Assembly: GCF_021869535.1 (NCBI RefSeq)
Contig: NW_026262690.1
Location: forward strand, 62,318,995-62,382,994
DNA length: 64,000 nucleotides
From: Mytilus californianus
Lineage: Eukaryota; Mollusca; Bivalvia; Mytilida; Mytilidae
Direction of reading: 5' to 3'
The position numbers were made by a program, and so were the translations under genes. The notes beneath the pieces were generated by a model that did no database searches, had not been told where the DNA came from, and was given only the letters and a program-made list of their open reading frames with translations. Shown here in pieces: positions 23,099 through 37,076 of this stretch. Each line of letters begins with the position of its first letter. Within the stretch, counting starts at the first letter, position 1.

Positions 23099-24491
23099 CA
23101 ATGCTGATCATAATCAGAAAAAGAAACACGAAAAAAATATTTTCAAACAATACCAAAAATATATTTCATACTTTTATTAAAGATAAATAAAAATCATGAA
23201 TTGTCTTATACATTAAAGACTTCCATAGAAAAGGCGCTTCATGCTTTTGTTTAAATTAATTATAAATAATTATTATATTTTTGGTCAATGCATTATTTTA
23301 TCGATTAGCATTTGTTGTTCAGTGAGTTGATCATAATGTAAACATTGGTAACTATAGCGTTATCGATTCAAAAATAAACCAAGGAAAGTAATAAGCCAGC
23401 ATACTCATAGGGGCTGTTTATACTCATGAGTTACATTTTTCATCTTTTTTTCTCTTTAAAGAACCCGTCTTCAACCAGTTTTGTAACGACATTAAGATTT
23501 GTGTTTCAATTTTTTTATTTTGATTTGTATTTGGAACACTTATTTTTTTACCGTCACCGCTATGGTAAAAGCTACAATCGCTACTGCAGATTGGACACAC
23601 TGTATGTAGTGTGCCGGTAGATAATTTGAAACTCGAAACTCGCATATTGATAATGTAAAATACATAATTGAAAAAAAAATGACACTTCTAAAGTTTGGTC
23701 GTCGTTTCAAAAGTGAGGCATTTGCCTCAGTTGCCTCCATTACGCTACGGCCCTGCTGTGTCCATTTCTTTGGGAAATCAGAGACAACTATTTTGACTCT
23801 TGAAACCTTAAAGTGAAGATTATAAACAGCAGGATAAAAACAATAAATGTACATTTTCGGAAATATACTATTTGCATACAACAAAATGTTTATTCTAGAA
23901 ATATATCATAACCGATTGAGCAACTAGCCTACAGATGCGGATCCAGGTTTTTGAAAAAAGTGGCTAGAGACCATTAAACTAGGCAACGTTAGGAGTTGGG
24001 CAATGTTACAAGTCTATGCATTAACCATATATGTAGCTCCTTAACCCTCCCTAAATCTGTCTGGTCTACGTTTGAAACTGATTGACAGGGTATTAGTACC
24101 GATCTTGTTAATGACTCGGAATATTAACCGCCGAACCGCCTTTGAGTTCGCTTGTTAGAAAATAGATTTCCGGTATGGAATAGACGACCCTGCTGGGAAA
24201 GAAGTGTTGCAAATAAAATACAGAAACTTCACATTCATTCTTTAACCCCTTGAATGTAGACATTGGAAAACATGAGAAGAAGAGTAAAGGTCACAATGCT
24301 CAACACAGTACAATGTAGTCCATTAATTAGTGACTATACCCGCAGCTATCTAGAGGCCAATGTTATGGAAATCAACTCCTGTATTCCAGTATTCATTGCC
24401 ACCAACAGTTGTTCTTTCAATTAACTATTAGATAATGGAATTATTAACCAGCTGAGACAGTGAGAAATGGGATGGAATTGTAACACTGTTA

Positions 24492-25799
24492 GGGGAAGAC
24501 CATTTGATATTCTGGGGGGGGGGGCCAGGAGGATTTGTTTTGGATCGGTTATTTATTTTTGTAAACTAAGAGGACAGATTATCTATTTTCTGCACTATTG
24601 AAGCAAAATTTTTCATTTTCATTAAAGCAAGGGACTGATTATTTATTTTCACAACTATATTTATAATATTCATGATATTCGAAAACATACAATTTTTAAA
24701 TTATTTGTTTATTATAAATAATTCATGTATAGTCAAGTCATTATGTACCATTTAATCAGAATTAATTATTATCCTCTGCAGAAATGAATCTTCTATATTC
24801 CCCAATGCATATACATGTATTGCATACATACACAGTATTAAAGTTTGGTTGTAACTAAGGCTCTTTTAAAAGTATTGGCAAACAATGTTTTGCCGAGCGG
24901 AGCGAGGCAAAATTTTTTTTTAAGGGTTTTTGAACCGCTGAAGGCCAAAGAAGCTATAGAAAAAATGATGCAAAATTATGCCTTCTGGGTGTTCCCCAGA
25001 CTCTTTCTTAAACTGAAAATGCAAGTTCTGTTTTAATAATTTTATGACAATATTTTGGTCTCAAAGCAAATCACATTATAGATTCAGTGTAAGACTTAAG
25101 TTTCTAGGAACAACATCAAAAGACAAATATGCATGATAAAGCAAAAATGTAATTCACATAGTTAAGTCTGTAGCTGCTGTGTTTTTTTAAACTCATGATC
25201 AAGTTAATAATAAAATTACTAAATTACAAAATGAATGCAACACTAACAGAATACAGAAGGGCAATCAATGAACAAAAGACAAATAAATAAGAAACATTGA
25301 TCCCGAAAAATCAGGGGCTAAGTCTGAGGGAGAACAGAACTTGCTTCTAGCAAGGCATTCACGGTGAACACAATTTGATATGGAGACAAGCGTTTGGTTT
25401 TGAAATTTCCTACATGAGGCATTTGTCATAATGTAGTTACGGCCCTGATTTAATAAAAGTGAGGTAAGTGTTCCTGAGACAATTAACCTCAAGTTAAATG
25501 AAACCAATTTTCTGACATTTCAAGTATATTTAAATAATATTTATACTTTTATTATTAAAAGATATGGGAAGTGTTTCCCAATTTTTTTTTTGGAAAAAAT
25601 ATGAATTTATGAAGAATCTGATGCCATCTCATACTTTCGATTAGACCTGCTGAGTTATTTATTTTCAATACATTGCAAGTCAGGTAATTTATTTTCAAAC
25701 TACCACAGAACAAACCATTTATTTTTGTGATTATCAAGGCTGAGTTATTTATTTTCAAAATCCTCCTGGCCCCCCCCAGAATATCAAATGGTCGTCCCC
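24492..25799. mobile_element. Harbinger-like non-autonomous element with TTA target duplication
   Basis: The left end (24492 on) reads GGGGAAGACCATTTGATATTC plus a G run and GGCCAGGAGGATTT. The right end (to 25799) is its inverted copy, AATCCTCCTGGCC plus a C run and GAATATCAAATGGTCGTCCCC. Both sides carry TTA (24489-24491 and 25800-25802). Just inside the termini the motif TTATTTATTTTC or close variants recurs several times at each end, like subterminal transposase-binding repeats. A TTA duplication with G-rich TIRs fits the PIF/Harbinger superfamily. No transposase is encoded in the 1308 bp. Confidence 0.75.
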
Positions 25800-27254
25800 T
25801 TAGGAGAGAAGTTGACACAGGGTACTGTTATCGTATCTAGGGGCATGACCCTTTAGGAGTGGGATGTTTTGTAGGCATCCACCCTGAACAGTGAACACTT
25901 CTAAAGCAAAATGAAATTAACAGTAATTAAGAGTCCCTTAACAAATTTTGTCCACAGTGCACCTTTATGAAGCCATCATCAGGTTGGGAACAACCCCCTG
26001 AATGAGGAATATCCCTTAAACGAGGGACTGTCCCTCAGACAAGGGGTTATTTTGCTGTTGTAGAAAAGAAAAAAGAAAAACTTAGCATTTTTAATCTAAA
26101 AGGGGTGAAATTCATTATATTTGGAACAACTTTTCTGATCATTGGTAAACGGCTATTTGTTGTTTTTTTTGGTGCTAATGTACAAGTAAAAGGGATAGCG
26201 GATGCCAATCAATAGCATAGTCTGTATTCTGTGTATAAGATATTGGTATAAAATGAAATAAAACATATAAAGTTAACAGCCGCACAGCAATGCCACGGCT
26301 AAACATGTACATATTTCATATGATAAATACAATTGCAATCAGGGCCTCAGAAACAGATGAGAACTGAGGCACTGAAAATAACACACATTTTAATAACACT
26401 TTAATAATAATGTGTGAAGAGTGGAACCTAGTCACTGTCTGTGAATGCTAATTTGAATGCTAATTTTACCATTCTTGTGCCACTAAGATTCCATCGTTTG
26501 AGAACAACTTCTGCGTTCACTTGCCCAACATTGTCTGTACAATGGACGTGAATCAAGGCTTAACCACTGCCTCGTCTGCCTCATCAGTAGTTACTGCTCT
26601 GGCAATATATGTATAAATAATATATACAATCATATCAAAGCTACAATTATAATGTAGAAATTAAGACTTTAAGATTTAACGAGCGATCAGTTAGACAGTA
26701 TAGTACTGAGTGAAGGAGGAACTATATGAAAAATTCCTGTAAAACAAATCCAAAAGCGGGAAAAACTGAAAACACCATCTGTAAATTCAAGTACGGTAAT
26801 AAAAACACTCAAGTGAAATTAATTGCATTCTAATTTATTTTGTAGAATGAACTTACAATTATTAAATTGTTTTACATATTTACATGATTTACAGCTTCCT
26901 GTTCAAAGAAATGTCTCCCAATTTGGACACTGTATTCTGTTGGGGGAACATGGCCTAGCTACAATGTACATGTAACTGTCAAAGTATAGCCATAGTATTT
27001 TGAATGATTTTAGCCAGCTTATTCACATACATGTACAATTATCATTAATGAGTTTCACCAGATGCTATTCAAGGATCTTCAATGGCTTTATTGGCCTGCT
27101 GCATCATTGAAGGCTGCACTGCGATCTGTAGTGTGCATCTTCTTTCTTTGATTTTGTATATGGGAGATAGTTGTCTCATTTACAATCATATCATATTGTT
27201 TTCATTGGCTAAGATGTTTTAAAAACACATTAAGATGTACAAATAAGTCAAAAT

Positions 27255-27360
27255 TGTAAACTGACTTCTTATAGGAGTTATTGCCCCTGAATAACCTTTT
27301 TTTACCCATGTTGTGCATTTTTAGCAGAAACTATGATAGATATAGAGCAAATATATAGAT
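27255..27360 (+). repeat. Single unit of the ~165-bp 'GAGTTATTGCCC' family
   Basis: ACTTCTTATAGGAGTTATTG followed by CCC and a GATAGATATAGAG stretch matches the units arrayed at 32540-33130 and 56590-57912. Confidence 0.6.
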
Positions 27361-27639
27361 ATGGGACCCTCTTGTTATATTTGGAAATTAAAGGCATCCA
27401 TTAAGTGTGTTTTCTGTATTACCAGTATTATTTTTCACAGCATTAGTTATACTGTAATATTACATAAGGTCTTATGGGACACAAGGGTTGACTAGGTTAC
27501 AGTAATAGAAAGACTATGTTTTGAACCCCTATTCATGCTACCGTTATTCAGTCAACAGCTGGGGGTTTAAAAGGAATTCTCCATAGAAATATGGTCATCC
27601 CTGGATATTTCCTATCTATCTGGCAGTAAAAAGCCATGC

Positions 27640-27985
27640 TATAAGAGGAGTGTCTGTTTGGCTAGGTGTGATGTATAAATAAGCAGCCACATCCCTTTCG
27701 GAATAAGTAAGTTTAACCCAATGCATCTTGTAGGGAGAGTACCACACTGTCTGTACTTTAAAGAACCCTTACAACAACTTTATGAGGGGTCCATACATAT
27801 GTAGGTGGCCTGTGGCATACCATTATTTTCCAGTAGTAGTAGAAATTCCTGCTCCTCATCCCCAGTGAACCACTATGCAGAACCAACTTTTGGATTTTTG
27901 CTGATCTATTCTCTACTCAAACTTGCAGGCTAGTTTTGCTACTGGATGTTAAGCAAACAACAATCAATCAATCAGTCTAAGGTGT
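27640..27985 (+). mobile_element. SINE 3' region with (AATC)n tail
   Basis: The 3' end TGCTACTGGATGTTAAGCAA followed by ACAACAATCAATCAATC is the SINE tail type also seen, reversed, at 47097. The 5' boundary is uncertain and no A/B boxes are clear, so this may be a truncated or promoterless copy. Confidence 0.6.
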
Positions 27986-28610
27986 TATGGAAACATAAAT
28001 AAGTCTGGGTTGAACTAGTTCACTTAAGAATAAGGATATTACAACCAAATAGGTCTTAGTAACCTATTTACATTCATTGGAAATGATACTGTGGATTCAT
28101 TATTATTGGAGAGATACCAATTTTTGTGGATTTCATGGGTATAGATAAACCATGAATTTGAATGTTCAATGAAGTATAAATTATCTTTAGGCTTGTATGC
28201 AAACTTTGGCAAAACCAGGAATTCAAATATGCAGGAAAATGCAAATTGTCCTCAATCCACAAAAATTTGTAATAAATAAAATAAATGAATCCATATACCC
28301 TGTCACAGTAGCAATGATTTGTGGATGAAATCAACTTTCTAAGTTACTGATGAATTTTAAGTTTGTCAAGACCTTGTTGACAATTTACATGAAATTAATA
28401 TAAGATTCTGTGAAATTTCAAAATTTTTAATTTAGTGACCTTACCCTATTTGTTTGAATGACTGTATGTAAATTTAATTCTGATCAATTATTAATTGTGT
28501 TATTTGAACATTGCACTAAAAGTAAGTCTTGTACATTTTTTCCTGAATGACCCTTGTGAAATGAAACATAGTCTAAGCTTTGTCATTTAATTTCTTATTA
28601 TTTGTTGTAG

Positions 28611-28913
28611 TTCCTACAGTCTCTATTCCACTATCATCTTACTCAATAAACGCTGGAGGACAGGTTACATTAGCTTGTTCAGTAACGTCATCCTCTGCAC
28701 TTAACTCGGTATTTTGGCAGAGGACTGTGAATGGATTTGTTACCACCATTAATTCCAATACAAATACAAACAAGTATAGTGGTTCTACTACATCTGTACC
28801 AGGACTTACCATATTGAATACAGACAGTAATGACCAGGGCAATTACCAATGTTTCGCAAGTAATGCCTTTGGAACAGGACAGAGTCCTACTATTACATCA
28901 TTGACTGTAAACA
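28611..28913 (+). CDS. Ig-domain exon 1 (Ig1, singleton type)
   Basis: Acceptor TTATTTGTTGTAG ends at 28610; donor GTAAGTG begins at 28914. The 303-bp exon is class 1-1. Numbering from the first Val, the fold landmarks are Cys23 (B strand, LAC), Trp36 (FWQR), the F-strand motif D75-x-G-x-Y-x-C ending at Cys81, and a G-strand ASNAFGTGQS. The 57-residue gap between cysteines suits an I-set or C2-like Ig domain, not a V domain. NTNTNKYSGST after the C' region is shared with nearly all later domains. It differs from both later groups elsewhere (VSIPLSSYSINAGG; DSNDQGNYQC), so it is an early-diverged copy. It should be the N-terminal domain of the mature protein, next to the signal-peptide cleavage site. 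Confidence 0.88.
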
Positions 28914-31900
28914 GTAAGTGCGATTTCTTTACATTAAACTTTTTTAAGTAACCATTTTCTTGTTTACCAGATGCTGCTGAGTGCCACCTTCACACACCAA
29001 GGAATAGATAATTATGATATTATAGACACAATTGAAAAGTATGGATATTGCATAAATTGTGTATCAATTCATGACACGAAATCACTACACACACATGAAA
29101 AATCATGCAGAGGAACAGTGATCTTTATTGCTGTTTTTCATATCAAAGTCACAGTGGCGCCTTCAACATTAAGGGAAAACTCTCATCTTGCTGCAATTTC
29201 AAGCATTTCCTTGAAATCTTAAGGTTTCTTTAACTGGGCTGAATAAACATACATGTAAAATATTTGCCTTTAAGCAAATGACTGTCAATTAAACTGTGCT
29301 TATCCCAGCATGGATGGTAAGTGGCTAAATACAAATGAACTATTATACAGAAGTAGTTGTAGGCAATTTAATATACATTGTATCTCGGTTGATTATTTTG
29401 TCTCCTCATTGTCATTTTATCTCTCCTACTCTGGAGTACCAGCTATTTTTGCATATTTTATATTGAGTAGTACATTTTTCATGAATTTTTATTAGGAAAA
29501 GGGGATGTGACTTGTGTTTATCACTCAACCAATAGCATGGCCTTGAACACACCATTAAACCATCTTGTTACATGTAGCTGAGATACCATCAGGTTGAAAG
29601 TAAATACAATAAAGTGTTGTATTATGACTATTATCTGTGATAGAATCATAATTCATTATGTTAATGAACATTAATCTGTATAGCTGATCAAAAGTAAAGT
29701 TTTGGTGAATTACTTTATTCAGAAATCATAGTTTAACATCCCATTTATGCCATCATGATGTTGGGTAATTCTTTTGTATGCATGACTTGTCTGCAAAGTA
29801 GGGGGTTTAAATTTTTCTAGTCTGTGTGTCCCCAGAGTAAATTCATAGTTATATGAAAGATAAATCATTAAAATTTTCATAATTAAAACATGATATTACC
29901 AGGCTTAAGGAAAATTGAATACAAGTACTACAAAAGTAATTTATGCATATGTCGTTTTCTTTTCTGTTGGATATGGAATTCTTATACAGTTTGACAGAAA
30001 TTACAAAAGTTGTATACCCCTTGTGAAAATATCTGATTAATATTACCTATAGAAATAATACATGTGTATTAACCATTTCTATAGAAAGCTCATGTAATGT
30101 GGAATTGTTTATGGTTATCTAGAGGAAATGTTTGCAAGAAGTTTAGGGTTTCATATAATTGTGATCCATTTAAATATGAAAATTAGGTGCACAGTTATAA
30201 ACTTTGTATATTCAAATGGAGGTTAAAAAAAAAGGCAAATCGACCAAATTAAATTTATGCAAATTATTATTGATTCGTGTGATAAAGGAATGTATGTGAT
30301 AATTTTCAGGTCGGTTAAATGATCTCATTTTTATCTAGAAATTAGTCTAGAATGTCACAGTCTATTCTTTTGAAAAGAAATTTGGCCTTGTAAAGAAAGC
30401 AAATAAGAGGTTCATTGGGGCAAACCAAATACCCCATTATAGTAGATTTTTTTTTTTATTAAACTTGAATACATGCTGTGTGCTTTGTAGAATAAACCAG
30501 GACAACTTCTTCATAGTTCAGTGGATGATGAAAAAATTGTGCTTACCTGTCCTGAATAGGTTTATTAAACAACTGGCCAGAAGCAAAGTGAACTTCCCTT
30601 GACATCTATCACCTTTATATTTGTTTATTGTTAACTATACAATTCCTGTAACAAAAACTTATTATGTGTTTTAATACTGTAATTGAAAAAAAGCTGCAAG
30701 CAACTGTTTTCTTGGCATTTTCAGTGAGTTTTAAGTTCACCATGACAAGTTTTAGCTATTGTAATCATGTCATCTATTATCCTGTAACCTGCACACACTT
30801 TTTTCTCAGCTCACCTGGGGCAAGTTTGAGCAGAGCTTTATTCATAATTTTATGTCACTTATTGGTCTAGGGTTTTCTTTTAAAAATCTTCTCCAGGAAA
30901 GCCACTTATTATCCACCATGACTTTATTTGTTGCCTGATATAGCCAAGCTGTGGCATTCCAAAGGAATCACTTGTGTTGTTGTTGTCTATTTCAGATTTT
31001 GTTAATTCTCTTTGAAAATGGATTGACAGAATTAAAACAAAGTTGCATAGATTCTCCTACAGGACACACATTGTGCACCTGCTATTTAAATGTTGGTCTG
31101 AGTGACGAGGTTTTCCATACCAAAATATGGAATAAGCCATTTATGCTTTATATCAGTTTGTAAGTTTACAACTCCTTGAAAGCCCCTTGACAGATTACCA
31201 CCAATCTTGCTCAGATCCTTCTACAGGACATACAAGGGTACACCTGCTATTTTAATTTTTGATCTGTATGATTTGTATGGTTTGCCCAAAACAAAACATG
31301 AACTTCAGCATTTCTGCTTATATTTTTTGGAGAAGACAGGCAACACAAGACTTTGTCAAAAGACTCCCATTTTATTGAATTGTGCCTCTGGTGAACAAAG
31401 ATGTATTTATTAAGGGCTAAGCTTTGAAACATTTAACTTGCTTTTAGTGTATTGTTCTGAAATATGTATGCAGTCATAATGTCAATAATTACTTGTGGAT
31501 TCCATCTCGTTGAAAGAATTAGAGAACTTTTTTTTTATTGTGAAAGGAAATAGCCATAATTGTGAACCTTCCATGCAAACATTGAACTGATACTTGATTT
31601 ATAATAATATAATGAATATAAAAGTCATGCTCTGTTGACCAATTTGTGACCTAATTGTAGTCATGGAAAATAGAAAACTTCATGAAATTAACATCTGGAT
31701 ATTGTACTGATACTGTAAAGACATTAATGTTATCAGCCGTCCTATATTTATGTTATAACTATAGTTGCAACTCCTGTATCATTTCCTTGGATTTGCTTCA
31801 TTTAAAACATGAATTAAAATTTTTAAAAATTCTTCAAGAATTACAAATCCTTCTCCCCCAAAATAACCTGAATGCATGCAACATTGTTTAGGTCAAAAAT

Positions 31901-32539
31901 GGTAAAGTTTAGGATTTACCAACTTAACAGCTAGTACCAGTACTTTGTTGTAAGAGGGTAATGCATGGTTATGTCTGTTGAGCTTCCTGCAGATGTTTCA
32001 TTAAATATTATTTAATGCATACCTTCACAGAATTTTTGGAAACTTTGACACAACCTCTTTATTATCAAATGACAGTATCCAGAGGAAAATTTTGAATTTT
32101 TTTTTTTATATTTTCCAGTATTTTACTGACAAATGGACTCACTTGTACACCGACAGCAGTTGCAATTGCAGGTGATACACAAATTTCCCTAGAACCTTTT
32201 ACAAATGTTTTAAACTTTAGAACTGTTCACCTCTGAAACAAATAATAATCAAACTTTATTAGAATCTTCCTTTGGATGTTTAATTTCATATATTTCCCCA
32301 ACATTCCTGTCAATCAACCAACATAGCCACTGTTACTTATTAAAGAACAAAGAGGAAAAATGGTAGGTTTAAGATGGCTTTTTATCATCCGTCATCTGTT
32401 AATTTTTTACAAAAATCTTTTCCTCTGAAACTACGGGGCCAGATTTAACCAAACTTGGCCACAATTGTCATTGGAGTATCTAGTTTTAAAAATGTGTCCA
32501 ATAACCCGCCTTCCAACCAACATGGCCAACATGGCTAAA

Positions 32540-33130
32540 AATAGAACTTAGGGGTATAGTTATGTGTTTCATGATTGAATATCACTATAGATAGAGAAAA
32601 TGTGACAAGGCAGAATGTTCTAAATGTTGAGATCTACCAACTCTCCATTTACACCAAAAACTGTCATATGCTGTTGCCCTTTAATCACAATTTTTTTTCC
32701 AACTTTGCCTGTAATCTTGAAAACTATAATAGATAGAGACAAACTTTGATTGTCAAAAATTATCAGCAAGACAAGATCTGCAAGTAAGTCTCATCGGTGA
32801 AATCGTTGTTTCACTCTTTAATTGAGTAATTGCCCTTAAATGACAATAATTACCATTTTTGGGGGCATTTTTTTATTACTTTCTTAAAAACCATAATAGA
32901 TAAAAATACACTGAAGAAAGGAAAACAGTCAGCAGGACATTTGTTAAAATCATCAGTCGATTCCCAGTAGGCCTAGGGGAACAAAAACAGCCAAAAAAAA
33001 AATTAGCAAGAGAAGATTTATATCAGCACACCTTAAATTGTTAGTAAACTACTGATAGGAGTTAGTGCCCTTAAATGATGATTTTTACCCATTTCTTTGC
33101 ATTTTGTCTATTTTCTTTAAAAACAATTTT
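32540..33130 (+). repeat. Diverged ~165-bp tandem repeat, about four units
   Basis: Units are marked by TTGCCCTTTAAT/TTGCCCTTAAATGA, a T-rich stretch, CTTGAAAACTATAATAGATA and CAAGACAAGATCTGCAAGTA. The same unit forms the longer array at 56590-57912. Confidence 0.65.
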
Positions 33131-34398
33131 TGAGGTTTTAGAATTTTTTGGGGATGATGTATTCTTCAAACCTTGGAAAGGAAATAATTTATAAATCAGC
33201 ATCGTTTTTACACTTTTCTCATTTTGGTTTAGATTTGGTAACAATACATATTGGTTTTGGTTTTCCTATGGGTTCATTTTTTTTCATCAGACGTATATGA
33301 TTTATTTTCCTTGTATTGGAAAAGATTAAGTCCATCCCCTGTACTTGGTTCTGCATTAATATAGTCATTATCGAAATCTTGGTGAAAAGTAGTGGAGTTT
33401 GATCATGAAAGAATAAGAATGTATTAATATATCCAACAGTTAGGCTACAGGGGTTAACTATGAACACTTGAAGTCCAAACAACAACAAAAAAGAAGAAAC
33501 TAAATCTGTTGTACATGTGATGATTACCATAATTCCATATTCTATACTGAATTTTCTTATCAATAGACAGTCCCACCTAAAAACAATCAAAGTCTGTCCT
33601 TAACTGAAGTCATCAAGCAACTGAAGTCATCAAGCTATACCAGAATGTGCCCGACTTTCTGGTAAGGCACTTCTCGGATTTTAGAGAAGCTAAATTCAGA
33701 CAAGTTTTTTGAAAGCTAGTACTTCTAATTATATTATAATTTTTTTTAAATTATGTGTGAGTTTTGTTCCTGTTAATAAACTTTTGATCAATTATAGCCA
33801 ATATAAAGTTACATTAAAATAACATTTACTTGAAATTTGACATGTTTTGGCCTTTGGATCTGTTTTCTTCTGTTTTCCATTCTTCATGGAGATTTTGTGG
33901 TGATATTTGGTATATATATATGTAATGAGAAGTTAGATAGAACATATGAGTTTTAATCTAGTTTACATTATTTACATTTTTTGACCAAATTATGGCCATT
34001 AGAGTGAATTACATTTCTCTTTGAAGTGGTTATTTTTATCTCCTCTAAAATGGAGTCAATGCACGATGTTTAATAAGTTAAGCACCCATTTTCAGTCTCC
34101 ACTATTGTACTTAAGTATTGCCAATATATGTATACCTTATATTAAAACAATAGGTTTTATTTCATTCACAATGAGTAGGAATTTTTTCTTGGAAAAGACA
34201 TTGTTTGTTTTGTTGAAATGTTCAGTAAAGGTCATTTTAGTACCAGTATTTCCATTTACCAATAAATTTAATTTTGGAAAATCCACAAAGTGTTGTGGTG
34301 TTATAGACTATTCACATTAAAAGAAATTCATTCATGCATTGAAAGACATTTTATAACAAATTTGTTTACATTTAAAGGAAAAATGAAAGAAAATAATT

Positions 34399-34485
34399 AA
34401 AAGATGATAACAGCCTACCTGGGGCTTAAAAGATGATAACAGCCTACCTGGGGCTTAAAAGATGATAACAGCCTACCTTGGGCTT
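34399..34485 (+). repeat. 29-bp minisatellite, three copies
   Basis: AAAAGATGATAACAGCCTAC followed by CTGGGGCTT occurs at 34399-34427, 34428-34456 and 34457-34485, with one change in the third copy. Confidence 0.95.
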
Positions 34486-35512
34486 AAAAAATCTTCATAT
34501 TGTACAATGAATTTCCACAGCTCTTTTAGGTAAAACAGTTTTTTTTTATGAAGTATTTTGAAGTCAGGCTTTGTTAACAAATAAAATGTAGATATAAATT
34601 GTACATAAATATTATTGACATTTATTGGAATATTTTAACGATTGGTACGAACTTTATACATAATGTAAACTAAATATTGTTCAAGGACATAAAGATATGT
34701 CAAATACCTTATAATTGCTTTACGCATTACTAAAGTTAACACTACTCTTATGTTTTTATGAAATTTTTTTTTTAGATAAAATGAAAAAAGTGCAAGATAT
34801 CTACTGTTCAAATGTTATGATTTAAAAAAAGTCCATCAAAACTTGGAGGCAGAATGGGTCATGTGACCCGTTTATTTCAAAATATCATTCACCAGAAATA
34901 AGAACTTCTTAATGTAATGTTCAGGAAATTTCAATAGCACTTTTACATATTAAGGAACAGGTTGGGAAAAGTAAATGTTACTTTGCTTGATTTCTTATCT
35001 GATTTTTGTTTACAAAGAAATTTTCTTTTTTTCATTTTAGACATTATATTTTGGAAATGACTTCTTTAAAAAAATATAAGATAAACTATGCTGAATTTTT
35101 ATAAGGGAAGGAAATTCTTTGATACACTTTGTTAGAATCTTTCTTGGTGAAATATTTTTATAATTGTTTTAGTGTTAAACTGAAACATGTACTTAGGTAA
35201 TTCTTGGCCAGTTTGAACTAAGATCTTTCCAGAAAGATCCTTTAGGGCAAGTTTGAACCAAGCTTTGCCTTAATGATCCTTTTTGGCAAGTTAGAACCAA
35301 ACTTTGCCTGAATGATCAATTCTTGCAGTGTCATTTAGAATTTATCGGTTTAACCTATTAATCAAAATGATAGAACCTTCAGCTAAATAGATATTATTTC
35401 AAAACATATCCCATCAGCCAAATCGATATTATTTCATAACATATCCAGTGAAGAAATGCATAATGACCCTACCTTTTGGATTCACCTGTACTTTAGTTAA
35501 CACTCTTTTTAT

Positions 35513-36225
35513 GACCTCCCATAGCGGAGGGGACATTTAGTGTTACCTTTGTCCGCCCCGTCTGTCTGTCCATCCTGTCTGTACGTCCCCAAAATTGGTT
35601 TCTAACTTTAGTTTGCCTCAACCAAATGTTATAAAACTTATACACAATGTTTATTTTACCACAAAACACAGATCAAGTTTGAAATTGGGTGGCGTCACTT
35701 TTACCGTTCATGAGTTATAACCCTTTATAAACATAAAAATTGCTGAATTTTTCGTTTCCGTTCTCTAACTTTAGTTTGCCTCAACCAAATGTTATAAAAC
35801 TTATACACAATGCTTATTTCTACAAAACACAGATCAAGTTCGAAATTGGGTGGCATCACTTTTACCGTTCATGAGTTATGCCCCTTTATAAACATAAAAA
35901 TTGCTGAATTTTTCATTCTGTTCTCTAACTTTACTTTGCCTCAACCAAATGTTATGAAAATTATACACAATGCTTATTACCACAAAACACAGATCAAGTT
36001 TGAAATTGGGTGGCATCACTCTGAACGTTCTTGAGTTATGCCCTGTATAAATGGAAAAATTCGCTAAATCTGTCGCTTCCGTTCTCTAACTTTAGTTTGC
36101 CTCAACCAAATGTTATGTAACTTATTCACAATGCTTATAATCACAAAACGGTCCTAACTACTTGAATCCTGCATCTGTATGTGGAAGTTGACTCATGCAT
36201 TTTTACAAGCGGGGGCATCTGTGGC
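35513..36225 (+). mobile_element. Satellite-bearing element with four ~160-bp units
   Basis: It begins with CTCCCATAGCGGAGGGGACA, itself a short inverted repeat, and ends near GCGGGGGCATCTGTGGCCC. Between them are four units starting TCTAACTTTAGTTTGCCTCA at 35601, 35764, 35934 and 36085, each containing AACCAAATGTTAT and GATCAAGTT(T/C)GAAATTGGGTGG. The architecture of unique ends with a core of ~160-bp tandem units recalls the Helitron-related 'pearl'-type elements described in bivalves; that link is inference. Confidence 0.65.
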
Positions 36226-36268
36226 CCATAGACATATTCTCCATTTATTTATAATTGCAAAAATATTT

Positions 36269-36477
36269 ATTGTAAATTCAGAAATTATTGCCAGATTTTT
36301 ATTAATGAGAATAATGCGATTGTGTTAGATTTGCAATAATAAGAACTCACATTCTAAAATCTGACACATATATTTGTTTGCAGCTTTTCCTGTAATAACA
36401 ATAATTATTCTCACATTTTGGTCTGTCATGTCGAAATTACAAATTGAATGCATGCAATAATTTCTGAATTTACAGTA
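36269..36477 (-). mobile_element. Cassette-type MITE, opposite-orientation copy
   Basis: The ends are TGTAAATTCAGAAATTATTG and its inverted copy CAATAATTTCTGAATTTACA. The internal AATAATAAGAACTCACATTC is the reverse complement of the GAGTTCTTATTATTGCGATC region in the intronic MITEs of the Ig4-Ig8 cassettes. Its TIRs are more intact than those of the cassette copies. About 209 bp, noncoding. Confidence 0.75.
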
Positions 36478-37076
36478 CTCTTTAGAAATTACAATGGTCT
36501 ATGTAACCAAGGACTTATGTACTAACTTAAACATGTCTGTCCTTGATTTAACCTTTAAAAGGATATTTGTTTCCCCTTGAAAAAAAATGAATTTAAAAGC
36601 AAATTTGCTGTTATAATAGATTTTTTAAAATATTTTTATCAATGAAAAGATGATAAGTAAAATTCACAGTTTACTTATGTGTTCTATATATTTTTTTCTC
36701 AGGTTTATTATTAGAATGACATGTACTGCAATTATATAACAATTGAAAATATTTAAAGGAATTTTGGTTTTATATAAGGGTTATATAAAAACAAAATTGA
36801 ATTCTTTTTGCATATGAATGTATACAGATTTAAAATTTTCTCCTTTCTGTTGCAATAAAGAGCTCCTTATCATTTTCAGTGCTGACTGAGATGACAGATT
36901 ATTTACATTTTTTTATTAATTATAAACAACTTTTTTACACTTGACATTCTGTATAGAAACCCTTCTCTTGTTTTTGTGTTGACCTTTTGATGTCTTTTAG
37001 TTTTTGTGTTGTTAGGTTGGTGTCTCAATGATGTATGAATAAGCAGACATTTCTCTTTTTCCAATATGAAAATAAG

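Larger units (their letters stand above)
18842..28610 (+). other. Large intron between signal-peptide exon and Ig1
   Basis: No exon recognised within about 9.8 kb. It contains GATTATGTATAATC palindrome arrays (18911-19085, 21338-21447), a hairpin MITE (19869-20053), tRNA-like SINE heads (22405, 23030), GCCGAGCG repeats (22665, 24879), a Harbinger-like element (24492-25799), a fragment of the 165-bp repeat family (27255-27360) and a SINE tail (27640-27985). Confidence 0.6.

Noticed and set aside
25265-25507. Transposase fragment in the Harbinger-like element
   Set aside because: The 80-codon reverse frame has no DDE or HTH motif; it overlaps a dispersed GGCCGTA-type repeat.
33219-33590. Reverse-strand 123-codon frame in the Ig1-Ig2 intron
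   Set aside because: No recognisable domain, no start context or splice support, and composition of AT-rich intron DNA.
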